Notes under the pieces: generated by a model
What the model was told of the DNA's origin: nothing
The model's input: only the letters and a program-made list of their open reading frames with translations
The model's database searches: none
Translations under genes and position numbers: made by a program
Assembly (NCBI RefSeq): GCF_016862915.1
Contig: NZ_BONW01000021.1
Span: 434,001 to 498,000, forward strand
Source of the DNA: Plantactinospora endophytica
GTDB lineage: Bacteria > Actinomycetota > Actinomycetes > Mycobacteriales > Micromonosporaceae
Reading direction: 5' to 3'
DNA: 64,000 nt
In this document: positions 1 to 8,295 of the stretch, one piece after another
How positions within the stretch are numbered: the first letter of the stretch is position 1
Layout: each line of letters begins with the position of its first letter

Positions 1-126
1 CGACTTGCCGACGCCGTTGCGGCCGAGCACGACAGCGCTCTGCCCGGGACCGATCTCCACCTCGACCGCCCGCAGCACCCACGGGGCGCGGGCGCCGTAC
101 CGCAGCCAGACCTGATCTAGTCGCAC
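1..126 (-). CDS. ABC transporter ATP-binding protein, N-terminal fragment
   Basis: This is the first 42 codons of an ABC-type ATPase that runs off the left edge of the window. The reading frame starts at a GTG (MRLDQVWLRYGARAPWVLRA) and reaches a clear Walker A motif, GRNGVGKS, in its last eight residues. The layout, a short first strand, an aromatic A-loop region and the P-loop near residue 40, is that of a transporter nucleotide-binding domain. No strong ribosome binding site precedes the GTG, so the exact start is uncertain. The substrate cannot be inferred from this fragment. It lies downstream of rplA on the same strand but is separated from it by a strong hairpin, so it is probably a separate unit. 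Confidence 0.8.
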   Translation of the reverse strand, partial: MRLDQVWLRYGARAPWVLRAVEVEIGPGQSAVVLGRNGVGKS

Positions 127-228
127 GCATAGGAGGGTGCCACAGTCCCGCCGGGAGCGCGGACGGGCCGGGTGCCGGACGAGGGCAGCCGACCTCACCC
201 GGACGAGACGGGCTGGGCGGGAAACGCC

Positions 229-271
229 GACGCGGGGCGCCCGGCGATCTGCTCGCTGGGCGCCCCGCGTC
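229..271 (-). terminator. Hairpin terminator after rplA
   Basis: A perfect inverted repeat has 14-bp arms (229-242 GACGCGGGGCGCCC and 258-271) and a 15-nt loop, 29 bp beyond the rplA stop. There is no T-run, as is usual for actinobacterial terminators. It probably ends the rplK-rplA transcript. Confidence 0.75.
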
Positions 272-299
272 GTACGGGACTGACCGGTTCGGCGGAGGC

Positions 300-1013
300 T
301 CAGGCCTCGGCCGACTCCCGCAGGTTCTTCACCACGTTCGGGTCGACCGGAACGCCGGGGCCCATGGTGGTGGTCAGGGTGACCTTCCTGAGGTACTTGC
401 CCTTGGACGCGGACGGCTTGGACCGGAGCACCTCGTCGAGCACCGCGGCGTAGTTGTCGACCAACTGGGCCTCGGAGAACGAGGCCTTGCCGATGATCAG
501 GTGCAGGTTGGAGTGCTTGTCCACCCGGAAGGTGATCTTGCCGCCCTTGATTTCCGAGACGGCCTTGGTGACGTCCATGGTCACCGTGCCGGTCTTCGGG
601 TTCGGCATGAGACCGCGCGGGCCCAGGATCCGCGCGATCCGACCGATCTTGGCCATCTGGTCCGGCGTGGCGATGGCCGCGTCGAAGTCCAGCCAGCCCT
701 CCTGAATCCGGGCCACCAGCTCGTCGGTGCCGACCACGTCCGCTCCGGCGGCGGTCGCCTCCTCGGCCTTGGCGCCGGCCGCGAAGACGATCACGCGGGC
801 GGTCTTGCCGGTGCCGTGCGGCAGGTTGACCGTGCCCCGGACCATCTGGTCGGCCTTACGGGGGTCGACGCCGAGGCGCATCGCGACCTCGACCGTGGCG
901 TCGAACTTGACGGTGCTGCTCCCCTTGGCCAGCTTGACGGCCTCGATCGGGGTGTAGAGCTTGTCCCGGTCGATGGCCTCGGCGGCCTTGCGGTAGCTCT
1001 TGCTGCGCTGCAT
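300..1013 (-). CDS. rplA: 50S ribosomal protein L1
   Basis: Ribosomal protein L1, 237 aa, binds 23S rRNA at the L1 stalk near the E site and in many bacteria also represses translation of its own mRNA. The sequence starts [20 protein letters not shown] and contains the conserved block [15 protein letters not shown] followed by [16 protein letters not shown], both diagnostic of the family. Length is normal for actinobacteria. It follows rplK by 88 bp on the same strand, in the usual secE-nusG-rplK-rplA order. A strong hairpin terminator follows the stop codon. Confidence 0.98.
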   Translation of the reverse strand: MQRSKSYRKAAEAIDRDKLYTPIEAVKLAKGSSTVKFDATVEVAMRLGVDPRKADQMVRGTVNLPHGTGKTARVIVFAAGAKAEEATAAGADVVGTDELVARIQEGWLDFDAAIATPDQMAKIGRIARILGPRGLMPNPKTGTVTMDVTKAVSEIKGGKITFRVDKHSNLHLIIGKASFSEAQLVDNYAAVLDEVLRSKPSASKGKYLRKVTLTTTMGPGVPVDPNVVKNLRESAEA

Positions 1014-1101
1014 CTCTGATTACTCCTGTGGTGTCTGGCGGGCCGGGCGGTGCCGCGGCCCTCCCACGAACTGGTCGTGCTGGTCAGGGTGGCGGGAGGA
1101 A

Positions 1102-1533
1102 CTATTCCTTGACCGTGATGCCCATCGACCGGGCGGTGCCGGCGATGATCTTCTCGGCCTGTTCGATGTCGTTGGCGTTCAGGTCGGCCATCTTCTTCTC
1201 GGCGATCTCGCGCAGCTGGGCGCGGGTGACCGAGCCGACCTTCTGGCTCTGCGGGACGCCGGAGCCCTTCTGCACGCCGGCAGCCTTGATCAGCAGGCGG
1301 GCGGCGGGCGGGGTCTTCAGCACGAAGGTGAAGGTCCGGTCCTCGTACACGCTGATCTCGGCCGGCACGATGTCGCCGCGCTGCGCCTCGGTCTGCGAGT
1401 TGTACGACTTGCAGAACTCCATGATGTTGACACCGTGCTGACCCAGCGCCGGACCGACCGGCGGTGCCGGGGTGGCCTGGCCCGCCGGGAGCTGAAGCGT
1501 GAACGTCTTGACGAGCTTCTTCTTCGGAGGCAT
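1102..1533 (-). CDS. rplK: 50S ribosomal protein L11
   Basis: Ribosomal protein L11, 143 aa, forms the base of the GTPase-associated stalk and contacts 23S rRNA. The ATG at 1533 ([20 protein letters not shown]) was chosen because it gives the family's normal length and is preceded by AGGAAGAG at a good distance. A longer frame upstream adds 23 residues with no family counterpart. The Pro-rich hinge [14 protein letters not shown] and the C-terminal GTARSMGI block are intact. It lies between nusG and rplA on the same strand, with a 194-bp gap after nusG that could hold its own promoter. Confidence 0.97.
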   Translation of the reverse strand: MPPKKKLVKTFTLQLPAGQATPAPPVGPALGQHGVNIMEFCKSYNSQTEAQRGDIVPAEISVYEDRTFTFVLKTPPAARLLIKAAGVQKGSGVPQSQKVGSVTRAQLREIAEKKMADLNANDIEQAEKIIAGTARSMGITVKE

Positions 1534-1727
1534 GTCTCTTCCTGGGCTTGAAACTGGGGAACGTGCACCTGAGGTCACCCGTCGGCGCGCACGGTCAAGC
1601 ACGCCTATGTGCGGGCGACGTTCAAGAGTAGCGCAGCGCCCGCGCGGGCGACGCGCCGAGGTCGGCCCGGCCGACCGGGGCCGGGCGGATCCGGGTACGG
1701 CGTGGACCGCCAGGCGGGCCCGTACGG

Positions 1728-2447
1728 TCAGATCTTGGCGACCTGGTTGAAGTTCAGCTCGACCGGGGTCTCCCGACCGAAGATCGACACCAGCACCTTG
1801 AGCTTCTGCTGGTCGGCGTTGATCTCGCTGATCGTGGCCGGCAGCGACGCGAAGGCGCCGTCGGTCACGGTGACCGAGTCACCGACCTCGAAGTCGAGCA
1901 CCTTGACCTCGGGCTTCGCCTTCTTGGTCTCGGTCTCCACCGCCGGGGCGAGCCACTTGAGCACCTCGTCCAGCGAGAGCGGCGCCGGCCGGTCGGCCCG
2001 GTCGGTCGCACCGACGAAGCCGGTAACTCCCGGGGTGTTGCGCACGCAGGAGTACGACTCGGGGGTCAGCTCCATCCGGACCAGGATGTAGCCCGGGAAG
2101 ACCTTGTTCTGGACCTGGAGGCGCTTGCCGTTCTTGACCTCGACCTCTTCCCGGGTCGGCACCTCGACCTGGTAGATGAACTCCTCCATGTCGAGGCTGG
2201 TGATCCGGGTCTCCAGGTTGGTCTTGACCTTGTTCTCGTAACCGGCGTACGAGTGGACCACGAACCAGTCGCCGGGCGCGTACCGCAGCTTCTGCCGCAG
2301 CTCGGCCACCGGGTCGTAGTCCTCGTCCGGCGCCTGCTCGGCGCCGAACTCCGGCTCGCTGGCGGCCTCGACCGACTCGTTACCGCTCGCCGTCGCCACC
2401 GCGGACTGCTCGTCCGGGGTCTCGGCGGTCTCGTCGTACTCAGGCAC
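1728..2447 (-). CDS. nusG: Transcription antitermination/termination factor NusG
   Basis: NusG, 239 aa, binds RNA polymerase and links transcription to Rho or to the ribosome. The first 60 or so residues are an acidic, disordered extension (many Glu and Asp) typical of high-GC Gram-positives. The NGN domain starts at about residue 60 with [20 protein letters not shown]. The C-terminal KOW domain ([18 protein letters not shown] to the C-terminus) is complete. It follows secE by 38 bp on the same strand and is very likely cotranscribed with it. Actinobacterial NusG can stimulate pausing and termination, but which activity dominates here cannot be told from sequence. Confidence 0.97.
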   Translation of the reverse strand: MPEYDETAETPDEQSAVATASGNESVEAASEPEFGAEQAPDEDYDPVAELRQKLRYAPGDWFVVHSYAGYENKVKTNLETRITSLDMEEFIYQVEVPTREEVEVKNGKRLQVQNKVFPGYILVRMELTPESYSCVRNTPGVTGFVGATDRADRPAPLSLDEVLKWLAPAVETETKKAKPEVKVLDFEVGDSVTVTDGAFASLPATISEINADQQKLKVLVSIFGRETPVELNFNQVAKI

Positions 2448-2485
2448 GCTCGCTCACTTCCGTCACTATCTGGTGGGGCAGGTGG

Positions 2486-2875
2486 TCAGCTGGAGCCGCC
2501 GAAGACCCACAGCACGCCACGGGCGAAGGCGTAGTCCAGCCCGGCCACGATCGTCAGCACCACGGCGACGAACACGACCACCACGGCGGTGTAGGTCAGC
2601 AGCTCCTTACGGGTCGGCCAGATGACCTTACGCAGCTCCGCCACGACCTCGCGGAAGAACCGGGCAAGCCGGCCGAATATTCCGACCCGGCCCTCGGTCC
2701 TCGTCTTGGGCCTGCCGTCCGCCGAGTCGGTCCTGGTGCGCTCCCGGGTGGCGGTGCCACCACGCCCGACCGGCTCGTCCGCCTCGTCGTCGGCGTCATC
2801 GTCGACAACGTCGTCGATCGCCTCGTCGTCGAGACGGTCGTTGTCGTCCTCGTCGCGCCGATTCTTCTCGGCCAC
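2486..2875 (-). CDS. secE: Preprotein translocase subunit SecE
   Basis: SecE, 129 aa, clamps SecY in the Sec translocon. The first 70 residues are highly charged and low in complexity (DDDADDEADE-like, then Arg/Thr-rich). The conserved amphipathic helix REVVAELRKVIWPTRKELL follows and then a single membrane span (TYTAVVVVFVAVVLTIVAGLD). Short SecE proteins have only the last 60 residues, so the long acidic front is an actinobacterial-type extension. It is the first gene of the secE-nusG pair, downstream of tRNA-Trp on the same strand. Confidence 0.96.
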   Translation of the reverse strand: MAEKNRRDEDDNDRLDDEAIDDVVDDDADDEADEPVGRGGTATRERTRTDSADGRPKTRTEGRVGIFGRLARFFREVVAELRKVIWPTRKELLTYTAVVVVFVAVVLTIVAGLDYAFARGVLWVFGGSS

Positions 2876-3151
2876 TTCGCCCTCCGTCGCCGGGTGGTTG
2901 GTACGCGCGTCGGTGGACGCGCGCTGCGCTGGTCACGCCGGCCGGAACCCGGAGCTTCCGCCGCAGGCGTCGTCCGCCCTCGACCGAACCCCCGGACGAC
3001 CGTCCCCGGAACGGCCCGCGACCGGCGGATCCGTCAGGGAGCGGACCGGGCGGACGCACCGCCGCGGCTCGACCCCGCCGATACCACCAACACGAGCCGG
3101 TCGCCACAGGTGCTGGCGACGCCGATCCCGGGACCGGTCAGGCCGTAGGCG

Positions 3152-3224
<73 letters not shown>

Positions 3225-3375
3225 GTGGGGGCAGCCGGTCCCACTCAGGTACGCACGCCTGAGTAGGGGCCACTTGCCCCACGGCGGACCAGTGTACGGG
3301 TAGAGGCACGAGTTTCCCAACCGGTGTGTCCCGGCGTTCCCGTCGTACCTGCTCCGGCCTCCGTCGCCGGCGCGG

Positions 3376-3768
3376 TCAGGCCGGGGTACGGATCACGGCG
3401 CGAGCCTGGGCCAGCACCTTCTCTCCCTGGCAGGTGGCGGTCAGGTCGAGCCGGGTCAGCCCGTCCTCGGGTTCGCCCCGGACGGTCGCGCTCACCTCGA
3501 TCTCGGTGCCCTCGTCGTCGTCCGGCACCACGACCGGCCGGGTGAACCGGACGCCGTACTCCACCACCGCGTCCGGCGAGCCGGCCCAGTCGGTGACCGC
3601 CCGCCCGACCAGCGCCATGGTGAACATGCCGTGCGCGATCACCCCGGGCAGCCCGACCTTGGTGGCGAACCGGTCGCTCCAGTGGATCGGGTTGAAGTCG
3701 CCCGAGGCACCCGCGTACCGGACCAGGTCGGCGCGGGTGATCCGGAAGGTACGAGGTGACAGGTCCAT
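3376..3768 (-). CDS. hadB: MaoC-like hotdog dehydratase, HadB type
   Basis: A 130-aa single-hotdog protein of the (3R)-hydroxyacyl-thioester dehydratase family. The hydratase-2 motif is visible: Asp and His in SGDFNPIHWSD and the following glycine-rich PGVIAHGMFTMALVG stretch around residues 25-60. In mycobacteria HadB is the catalytic subunit paired with HadA in FAS-II mycolate synthesis. The gene starts one base after the hadA stop (TGAGATG), so the two are translationally linked. If this is a Micromonosporaceae genome, mycolic acids would not be expected, so the pair probably acts on another acyl thioester. That is an inference from the likely family. Confidence 0.85.
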   Translation of the reverse strand: MDLSPRTFRITRADLVRYAGASGDFNPIHWSDRFATKVGLPGVIAHGMFTMALVGRAVTDWAGSPDAVVEYGVRFTRPVVVPDDDEGTEIEVSATVRGEPEDGLTRLDLTATCQGEKVLAQARAVIRTPA

Positions 3769-3769
3769 C

Positions 3770-4216
3770 TCAGCCCTCTCCGCGTACGACGAGCTTGGTC
3801 CAGACGGTGACCACCGGCTCCCCGGCGCTGGTGTTGACCTCGGTGCGGGTGGTCATGAAGCCGTGCCCGCCCCGGTTGACGATCTCCTCGATCGTGTTGA
3901 CGCAGACCAGCTCGTCGCCGGCCACCACCGGCCGGGTGTAGCGGAACCGCTGGTCGCCGTGGACCACCCGGCTGTAGTCGACGCCGAGGTCCGGATCGTC
4001 CACGATCTGCCGGTTGGCCGCCATGGTGATCGTGAACGGGTACGTCGGCGGGGCCACCACGTCGCCGTGCCCGAGCGCCCGGGCGGCCTCCGGATCGTGG
4101 TACACCGGGTCGACGGCGCCGATCGCCGTGGCGAACTCTCGGATCTTCTCGCGCCCCACCTGGTAGGGCTCGGTCGGCGGGTAGCTGCGGCCGACGAAGG
4201 ACGGGTCCAGGGACAT
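3770..4216 (-). CDS. hadA: MaoC N-terminal-type (FAS1-like) dehydratase, HadA type
   Basis: A 148-aa protein of the MaoC N-terminal/FAS1-like dehydratase family, the usual non-catalytic, substrate-binding partner of HadB. Visible family blocks include DPVYHDPEAARALGHGDVVAP, PPTYPFTITM and the strand GDQRFRYTRPVVAGDEL. It lacks the His/Asp hydratase-2 motif found in its neighbour, in keeping with a structural role. The ATG at 4216 gives a normal length. hadA and hadB form a two-gene unit between rpmG and tRNA-Trp, as in the mycobacterial rpmG2-hadA-hadB-tRNA-secE order. Confidence 0.85.
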   Translation of the reverse strand: MSLDPSFVGRSYPPTEPYQVGREKIREFATAIGAVDPVYHDPEAARALGHGDVVAPPTYPFTITMAANRQIVDDPDLGVDYSRVVHGDQRFRYTRPVVAGDELVCVNTIEEIVNRGGHGFMTTRTEVNTSAGEPVVTVWTKLVVRGEG

Positions 4217-4531
4217 GCCGCCGAACCTACACGGCCGGGGCGAGCCGGCGAGGGCGCCGCCGAGCGGGCCCGTGCGATCGACACAGCCCGCCGACGACAG
4301 AATCGACGAGGCTGTGCACCTGCAATCGGGGACGGCCGCCGGGGCGGGGCCAGCCGGCCGTGATCCGGCCGATCCGGTCGCTCCCGATACCCGGCGGCGG
4401 GTGTTCCCGCAGACAGCAAGATCGCCGCCCGGGCCTCGGCGGAGCGGTGGTCCTGCTGTCGCAGGGCGCGCTCGCCAGGGCCGGAACGGCGATCCTGGTG
4501 GACTGGGTGAACCGACTCGCGTCGGCCCGGC
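4217..4531. other. Intergenic region, no gene seen
   Basis: A 315-bp stretch separates the rpmG stop from the hadA start. I see no reading frame with a plausible start and protein, and no convincing hairpin or promoter. A promoter for hadAB on the minus strand is expected here but not identifiable by eye. Confidence 0.5.
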
Positions 4532-4699
4532 TCAGCGGGTCTCGCGGTGGACGGTGTGCTTGCCGTCCCGGGGGCAGAACTTCTTCAGCTCGATGCGGTC
4601 CGGGTCGTTACGGCGGTTCTTACGCGTGATGTAGTTGCGCTCCTTGCACTCCACACACGCCAAAGTGATCTTGGGACGGACATCGGTCGCCTTGGCCAC
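4532..4699 (-). CDS. rpmG: 50S ribosomal protein L33
   Basis: L33, 55 aa, with a GTG start preceded by GAGGAAGG. The protein reads [20 protein letters not shown]... and ends with the typical HRETR tail. The first CxxC zinc pair (CVEC) is present. The second pair is broken: the sequence reads FCPRDGKHT, so one expected Cys is Asp. The protein is therefore neither the full four-Cys zinc form nor the usual Cys-free form that actinobacteria express when zinc is scarce. It lies downstream of tRNA-Met on the same strand, an order conserved in actinobacteria. Confidence 0.93.
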   Translation of the reverse strand: MAKATDVRPKITLACVECKERNYITRKNRRNDPDRIELKKFCPRDGKHTVHRETR

Positions 4700-4775
4700 G
4701 GCGGGGCGCCTTCCTCGTTAGCGGACTGAACTACGACGTACCAGCGTAGACGCCTGCCACGCGGACACGCAAAGT

Positions 4776-4799
4776 GGGCGCCATCGGCGCCCCCTTTTT
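4776..4799. terminator. Short hairpin with T-run between tRNA-Met and rpmG
   Basis: A perfect 7-bp stem (GGGCGCC/GGCGCCC) with a 3-nt ATC loop is followed on the plus strand by CCTTTTT. The T-run is on the plus strand while the flanking genes are on the minus strand, so it may act only weakly for the tRNA transcript. Confidence 0.45.
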
Positions 4800-4831
4800 C
4801 CGGTCTCCGGGTTGGCCCCGGTGCCCGAGAG

Positions 4832-4904
4832 TAGCGGTGGCCGGACTTGAACCGGCGACACAGCGATTATGAGCCGCTTGCTCTGCCATCTGAGCTACAC
4901 CGCC
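4832..4904 (-). tRNA. tRNA-Met (CAT), elongator type
   Basis: A 73-nt cloverleaf with anticodon CAT in loop CTCATAA. The acceptor stem is GGCGGTG/CACCGCT with a G1:U72 wobble, unlike the C1 x A72 mismatch of initiator tRNA, so it is read as an elongator tRNA. It sits 25 bp downstream of tRNA-Thr on the same strand. Confidence 0.92.
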
Positions 4905-4929
4905 GTGGCGGGTCCAGCTGAACCCTCTG

Positions 4930-5002
4930 AGCCCCCTTACGGAATCGAACCGTAGACCTTCTCCTTACCATGGAGACGCTCTGCCGACTGAGCTAAGGGG
5001 GC
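4930..5002 (-). tRNA. tRNA-Thr (GGT)
   Basis: A 73-nt cloverleaf has acceptor stem GCCCCCT/AGGGGGC, D-arm GCTCAGTCGGCAGAGC, anticodon loop ATGGTAA (anticodon GGT) and T-arm GGTTCGATTCC. It is the first gene of the tRNA-Thr, tRNA-Met, rpmG run. Confidence 0.94.
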
Positions 5003-5120
5003 GCGCACGCGATCTTTCCCTGGTGGCGCGCAGAGGTAAGAGTACACGGCGCGGGGCACGAGGTGAAATCAGATCCCCGGTAGCCGGACCGGGACACCGA
5101 CCCCAGACCGTCGGTGCAGG

Positions 5121-7649
5121 TCAGGGCACTGCCCGCAGTCGCCGTACGTCGGCCAGGCCGGGCTGGCTGTCCGATTCCGTCTGGGCCGCGAACCAGGCTT
5201 CCAGGCGCTCGTACGGCAGCGGACGGCTGAACAGGAAGCCCTGCCCGATCTGGCAGCCGATGTCCTGGAGCAGTTCCAGGGTGAGTTCGCTCTCCACCCC
5301 TTCGGCGACCACCGCCAGGCCGAACTGCTGGGAGAGTGTCACCACCGCGTTGACGATCGCCAGGTCCACCGGGTCGGTCGCCATCCCCTGTACGAACGAG
5401 CGGTCCACCTTGACCTCGTTGACCGGCAGGCGGCGCAGGTAGGAGAGCGAGGAGTGGCCGGTGCCGAAGTCGTCGACGGCCAGCCGTACGCCGATGTCGC
5501 GCAGCCGGCGCAGCCCCGGCACGGCGCGATCGGTGCCGTCCAGTACGCCGGCCTCCCGGACCTCCAGGGTGAGCTGTTCGGGCGCCACACCGTATTCCCC
5601 GAGCAGGTTCTGCACCCGGGCCGGGAACTGCTGGTCGGCCAGGCTGCGCGCGGAGATGTTCACCGAGACCGCCAGCGGCTCGCCGCCCATGGTCCAGTCC
5701 CGGCTGCGCCGCAGCGCCTCGCCCAACACGAGATCGGTCAACTGGTCGAGCTGGCCGGTGTGCTCGGCCACCGCGACGAAGTCCTCCGGCATGACCGTGC
5801 CGTGCGCCGGGTGCACCCACCGGGCCAGGCACTCCACCCCGACCAGTCGCCGGTCGGTCAGCGTCACCTTCGGCTGGTAATACACCTGCACCTCGGCCTG
5901 GTCCAGCGCGCGCCGCAGGTCGCCCGCGAGCCCGAGCCGGCGCGACGACCGCGACTCCAGGCCCGGACTGAACAACTGGATCCCCTCCGGCGCGGACTTC
6001 GCCTTGGTCACCGCGAGGTCGGCGCGCTGGAGCAGGATCGCCGGATCGTCGCCGTGGTCCGGGTGCACCGCCACCCCGACCACCGTGTCGACGTCCAGGA
6101 CCAGGGCGTCGAAGACCATCCGGTCGCGGATCTGCTCGCGCAGTTCGACGGCGAGGTCGAGGGCCGCGTCGGCACTCTCCATCCGCAGTGTCACCACGAA
6201 CTCGTCGCTGCCGACCCGGCCGACCAGGGCGGCGGACGGAGCCAGCGCGCGCAGCCGGGCGGCCACCTCGACGAGTACCCGGTCGCCGGCCGCGTGCCCG
6301 ACGGACTCGTTGACCTGACGCAGTCCTGCCACGTCGAAGAGGAGCAGGGCCACGACCTCGTTCGGCGCGCGTACCCGGACCGCCTCTTCCAACGCGCCGG
6401 TCACCCGCCGCCGGTTGGGCAGGTTGGTCAACCCGTCGTGGTACGCGTCGTAGCGCAACCGGTCCACCAGCCGGGAGTTCTCCAGAGCGACTGCGGCGTG
6501 TGCGGCGATCGTCTCGAAGATCGGCACGTCCGCGGGGGTGAAGTGCCCGATGTCACCGAGCCGGTTCACCACCTCGAGTGATCCGATCACCGCCTGGCCG
6601 GAGCGGAGCGGAGTCACGATCACGTCCTTCAGGCCCGCTTTCCGCAACGCCTCCCGTACGTCCGGGTGGCCGTCCATCCGGCTGCCGGCGGCGACGGTCC
6701 GGCTCTCCCCGGTGGCGCGTTCCCGGGCGACCAGCGGGGTCCGGGAGAAGTCGAGCAGTCCCGAGTCCTCGACCCTGGCGGTGAGCAGGACCTCCGGGTG
6801 CCGGCCCTGGGCGGGCAGCCAGAGGGTGGCGTACTCGGCCTGCATCAGCGCCCGGACCCGGCCCAGCAGCGAGTCGGCCAGGGTGCCGTCCCGACCGCGC
6901 TCGCTCATCGCCTTGGTCAGTTCGTAGACGTCGGCCAGGGTCCGGTGCTGCCGGAAGAACTGTGCGTACGAGCGGTAGAGCAGGACCAGCCCGGCGGCGA
7001 GCGCGAGCAGGAGCAGGGCGGACCACGGGGTCATCCGGAGGCAGATCACGATGACCAGGCCCATGGCCACGTTGAGCATGACCGTGAGCAGGCCGGGACC
7101 GGAGGTGCGGAGAACCTCCCAGCCCGCCTGCGCGCCATGCATGATCGCGAAGACTCCGGCGACCGCGCCCAGCGTCACCAGCGCGTGGGTCGTCACGGCG
7201 GCGACCAGGATCCCCCAGGTGCTCGGCCCGAAACCCTGCATCTCCGGCAGGGCCAGCACGACCAGACTCGCCAGCGACACCGCTGCGGCTGACCTGGCGA
7301 CGTTGAACCACAACTTCGCCGGTGGGAACCGGCGGTAGATCTGGGTGATCAGCGAGCCGAGCGTGAAGACGAGGACGACGGTGAGCGGCGGCAGCAGGTA
7401 GAGCCCGAAGAGCAGGGGGATCTCGCTGAACGTCATGACCGTGGTCTGTCGTCGGACGACGTGGAACAGCAGCGGCGTGTCACCCAGCAGCGCGAGAGCG
7501 AGCACCAGGGCCGCCCACGTCCACTCGCCGGGCGGACCGTCGAGGACACCGAGCACCGCAGCCAGGACGACCGCGAAGATGGCCAGCGGACCGGTGATCA
7601 GCCAGGCGTGCTCAGGCGATCGACGTGCTGACCGTGGGCGCCCAGCCAT
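5121..7649 (-). CDS. Membrane GAF-GGDEF-EAL cyclic di-GMP protein
   Basis: An 842-aa cyclic di-GMP turnover protein. Residues 1-235 hold about seven or eight membrane spans, followed by a GAF-like domain (about 245-400), a GGDEF domain (about 405-565) and an EAL domain (about 580-830). The cyclase signature is GSDEF rather than GGDEF. In the phosphodiesterase domain the EAL triplet is ECL (VECLARW), but the other metal and catalytic sites look intact: NISARSL, LEVREAG, DDFGTG, VKVD and AEGVE. Phosphodiesterase activity is therefore plausible and cyclase activity doubtful. It is a single gene, followed by tRNA-Thr on the same strand. What its membrane domain senses is unknown. Confidence 0.9.
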   Translation of the reverse strand: MAGRPRSARRSPEHAWLITGPLAIFAVVLAAVLGVLDGPPGEWTWAALVLALALLGDTPLLFHVVRRQTTVMTFSEIPLLFGLYLLPPLTVVLVFTLGSLITQIYRRFPPAKLWFNVARSAAAVSLASLVVLALPEMQGFGPSTWGILVAAVTTHALVTLGAVAGVFAIMHGAQAGWEVLRTSGPGLLTVMLNVAMGLVIVICLRMTPWSALLLLALAAGLVLLYRSYAQFFRQHRTLADVYELTKAMSERGRDGTLADSLLGRVRALMQAEYATLWLPAQGRHPEVLLTARVEDSGLLDFSRTPLVARERATGESRTVAAGSRMDGHPDVREALRKAGLKDVIVTPLRSGQAVIGSLEVVNRLGDIGHFTPADVPIFETIAAHAAVALENSRLVDRLRYDAYHDGLTNLPNRRRVTGALEEAVRVRAPNEVVALLLFDVAGLRQVNESVGHAAGDRVLVEVAARLRALAPSAALVGRVGSDEFVVTLRMESADAALDLAVELREQIRDRMVFDALVLDVDTVVGVAVHPDHGDDPAILLQRADLAVTKAKSAPEGIQLFSPGLESRSSRRLGLAGDLRRALDQAEVQVYYQPKVTLTDRRLVGVECLARWVHPAHGTVMPEDFVAVAEHTGQLDQLTDLVLGEALRRSRDWTMGGEPLAVSVNISARSLADQQFPARVQNLLGEYGVAPEQLTLEVREAGVLDGTDRAVPGLRRLRDIGVRLAVDDFGTGHSSLSYLRRLPVNEVKVDRSFVQGMATDPVDLAIVNAVVTLSQQFGLAVVAEGVESELTLELLQDIGCQIGQGFLFSRPLPYERLEAWFAAQTESDSQPGLADVRRLRAVP

Positions 7650-7691
7650 ACCACTCCCGATGGAAGAGTCCGTCCCGCACGGGGGTGGCCG

Positions 7692-7907
7692 TCAGCCCCA
7701 CTCCCAGCCGAGGGCCTGGAGCCCGGCCTCCGGCTCGGTCGCGTCACCCTCGGTCGGGGGGTCGGTCGAGTCGGCGATCCAGGTTTGGCTGCTCTGGTCC
7801 CGCACAGCCAGATCGGTCACCGCGGTCGCCGCGGCAAAGCCACTGACGGCGAGCGCCGCGAGCAGAAGTAGGGAGCCTATGAGGCGGCCCAACCTCCATG
7901 CAGGCAT
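7692..7907 (-). CDS. Small single-span membrane or secreted protein
   Basis: A 71-aa protein with start MPAWRLGRLI, chosen because GGGAG lies upstream and a basic N-terminus is followed at once by a hydrophobic stretch (SLLLLAALAVSGFAAATAV). The remaining 40 residues are polar and acidic with three Trp. It looks like a signal-anchored or exported small protein. A longer frame upstream adds 62 residues without a membrane or domain feature and was not used. No family is recognised. It lies 42 bp upstream of the GGDEF-EAL gene on the same strand, so the two may be cotranscribed. Confidence 0.6.
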   Translation of the reverse strand: MPAWRLGRLIGSLLLLAALAVSGFAAATAVTDLAVRDQSSQTWIADSTDPPTEGDATEPEAGLQALGWEWG

Positions 7908-8219
7908 CGGTTGCTCCCGTCGAGGTAGCGTCGTGGAGAGTAGATGTTCCATGATGGTGCCACAGTCCGAGGAACCGGCAAAGCCATCGGAAGAGCGACC
8001 ACCCGGGGATCGGCAAAGTCTAACCGTTCGGTAGGGACAACTCCGCCGGCCGGCCGCAACCCCACTCGCCGGCAAATGCCCGACATGATTCACTCAGCGC
8101 TCAATAAGACTCACCACCCGTACGCGATCAGCCCTGCCAAATACCGTTGTCGACTGATTTCGGCTAAATCGCTGCAACTTTCTAACTCCGCTCAATACGG
8201 ACGGAGCGCCACCGACGAA
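7908..8219. other. AT-richer intergenic region
   Basis: No convincing gene is seen. The part around 8080-8230 is visibly less GC-rich than the window average (runs such as CAATAAGACTCA and CAACTTTCTAAC). It is upstream of the small membrane protein gene, so promoter elements for that gene are likely here, but none can be assigned with confidence. Confidence 0.5.
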
Positions 8220-8294
8220 TCAGTCATCATCGGGACACTCGGGGCACCACGCCTCCGTGGTCCACAGCGGACACTGCGGGGCGGTGGCGATCAC
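8220..8294 (-). CDS. Possible 24-residue Cys-rich peptide
   Basis: A very short frame starts at a GTG directly after the TetR stop and reads VIATAPQCPLWTTEAWCPEC followed by PDDD and a stop. Three Cys, two Trp and an acidic end make it unlike a random high-GC frame, which would be Arg/Ala/Pro-rich. There is no clear ribosome binding site, although coupling to TetR translation is possible. It could be a zinc-binding peptide, the remains of a longer gene, or chance. Low confidence. Confidence 0.2.
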   Translation of the reverse strand: MIATAPQCPLWTTEAWCPECPDDD

Positions 8295-8295
8295 G

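Noticed and set aside
3376-4216. Part of a polyketide or fatty-acid natural-product cluster
   Set aside because: hadA and hadB stand in the conserved rpmG to secE block, and no ketosynthase or carrier protein is near.
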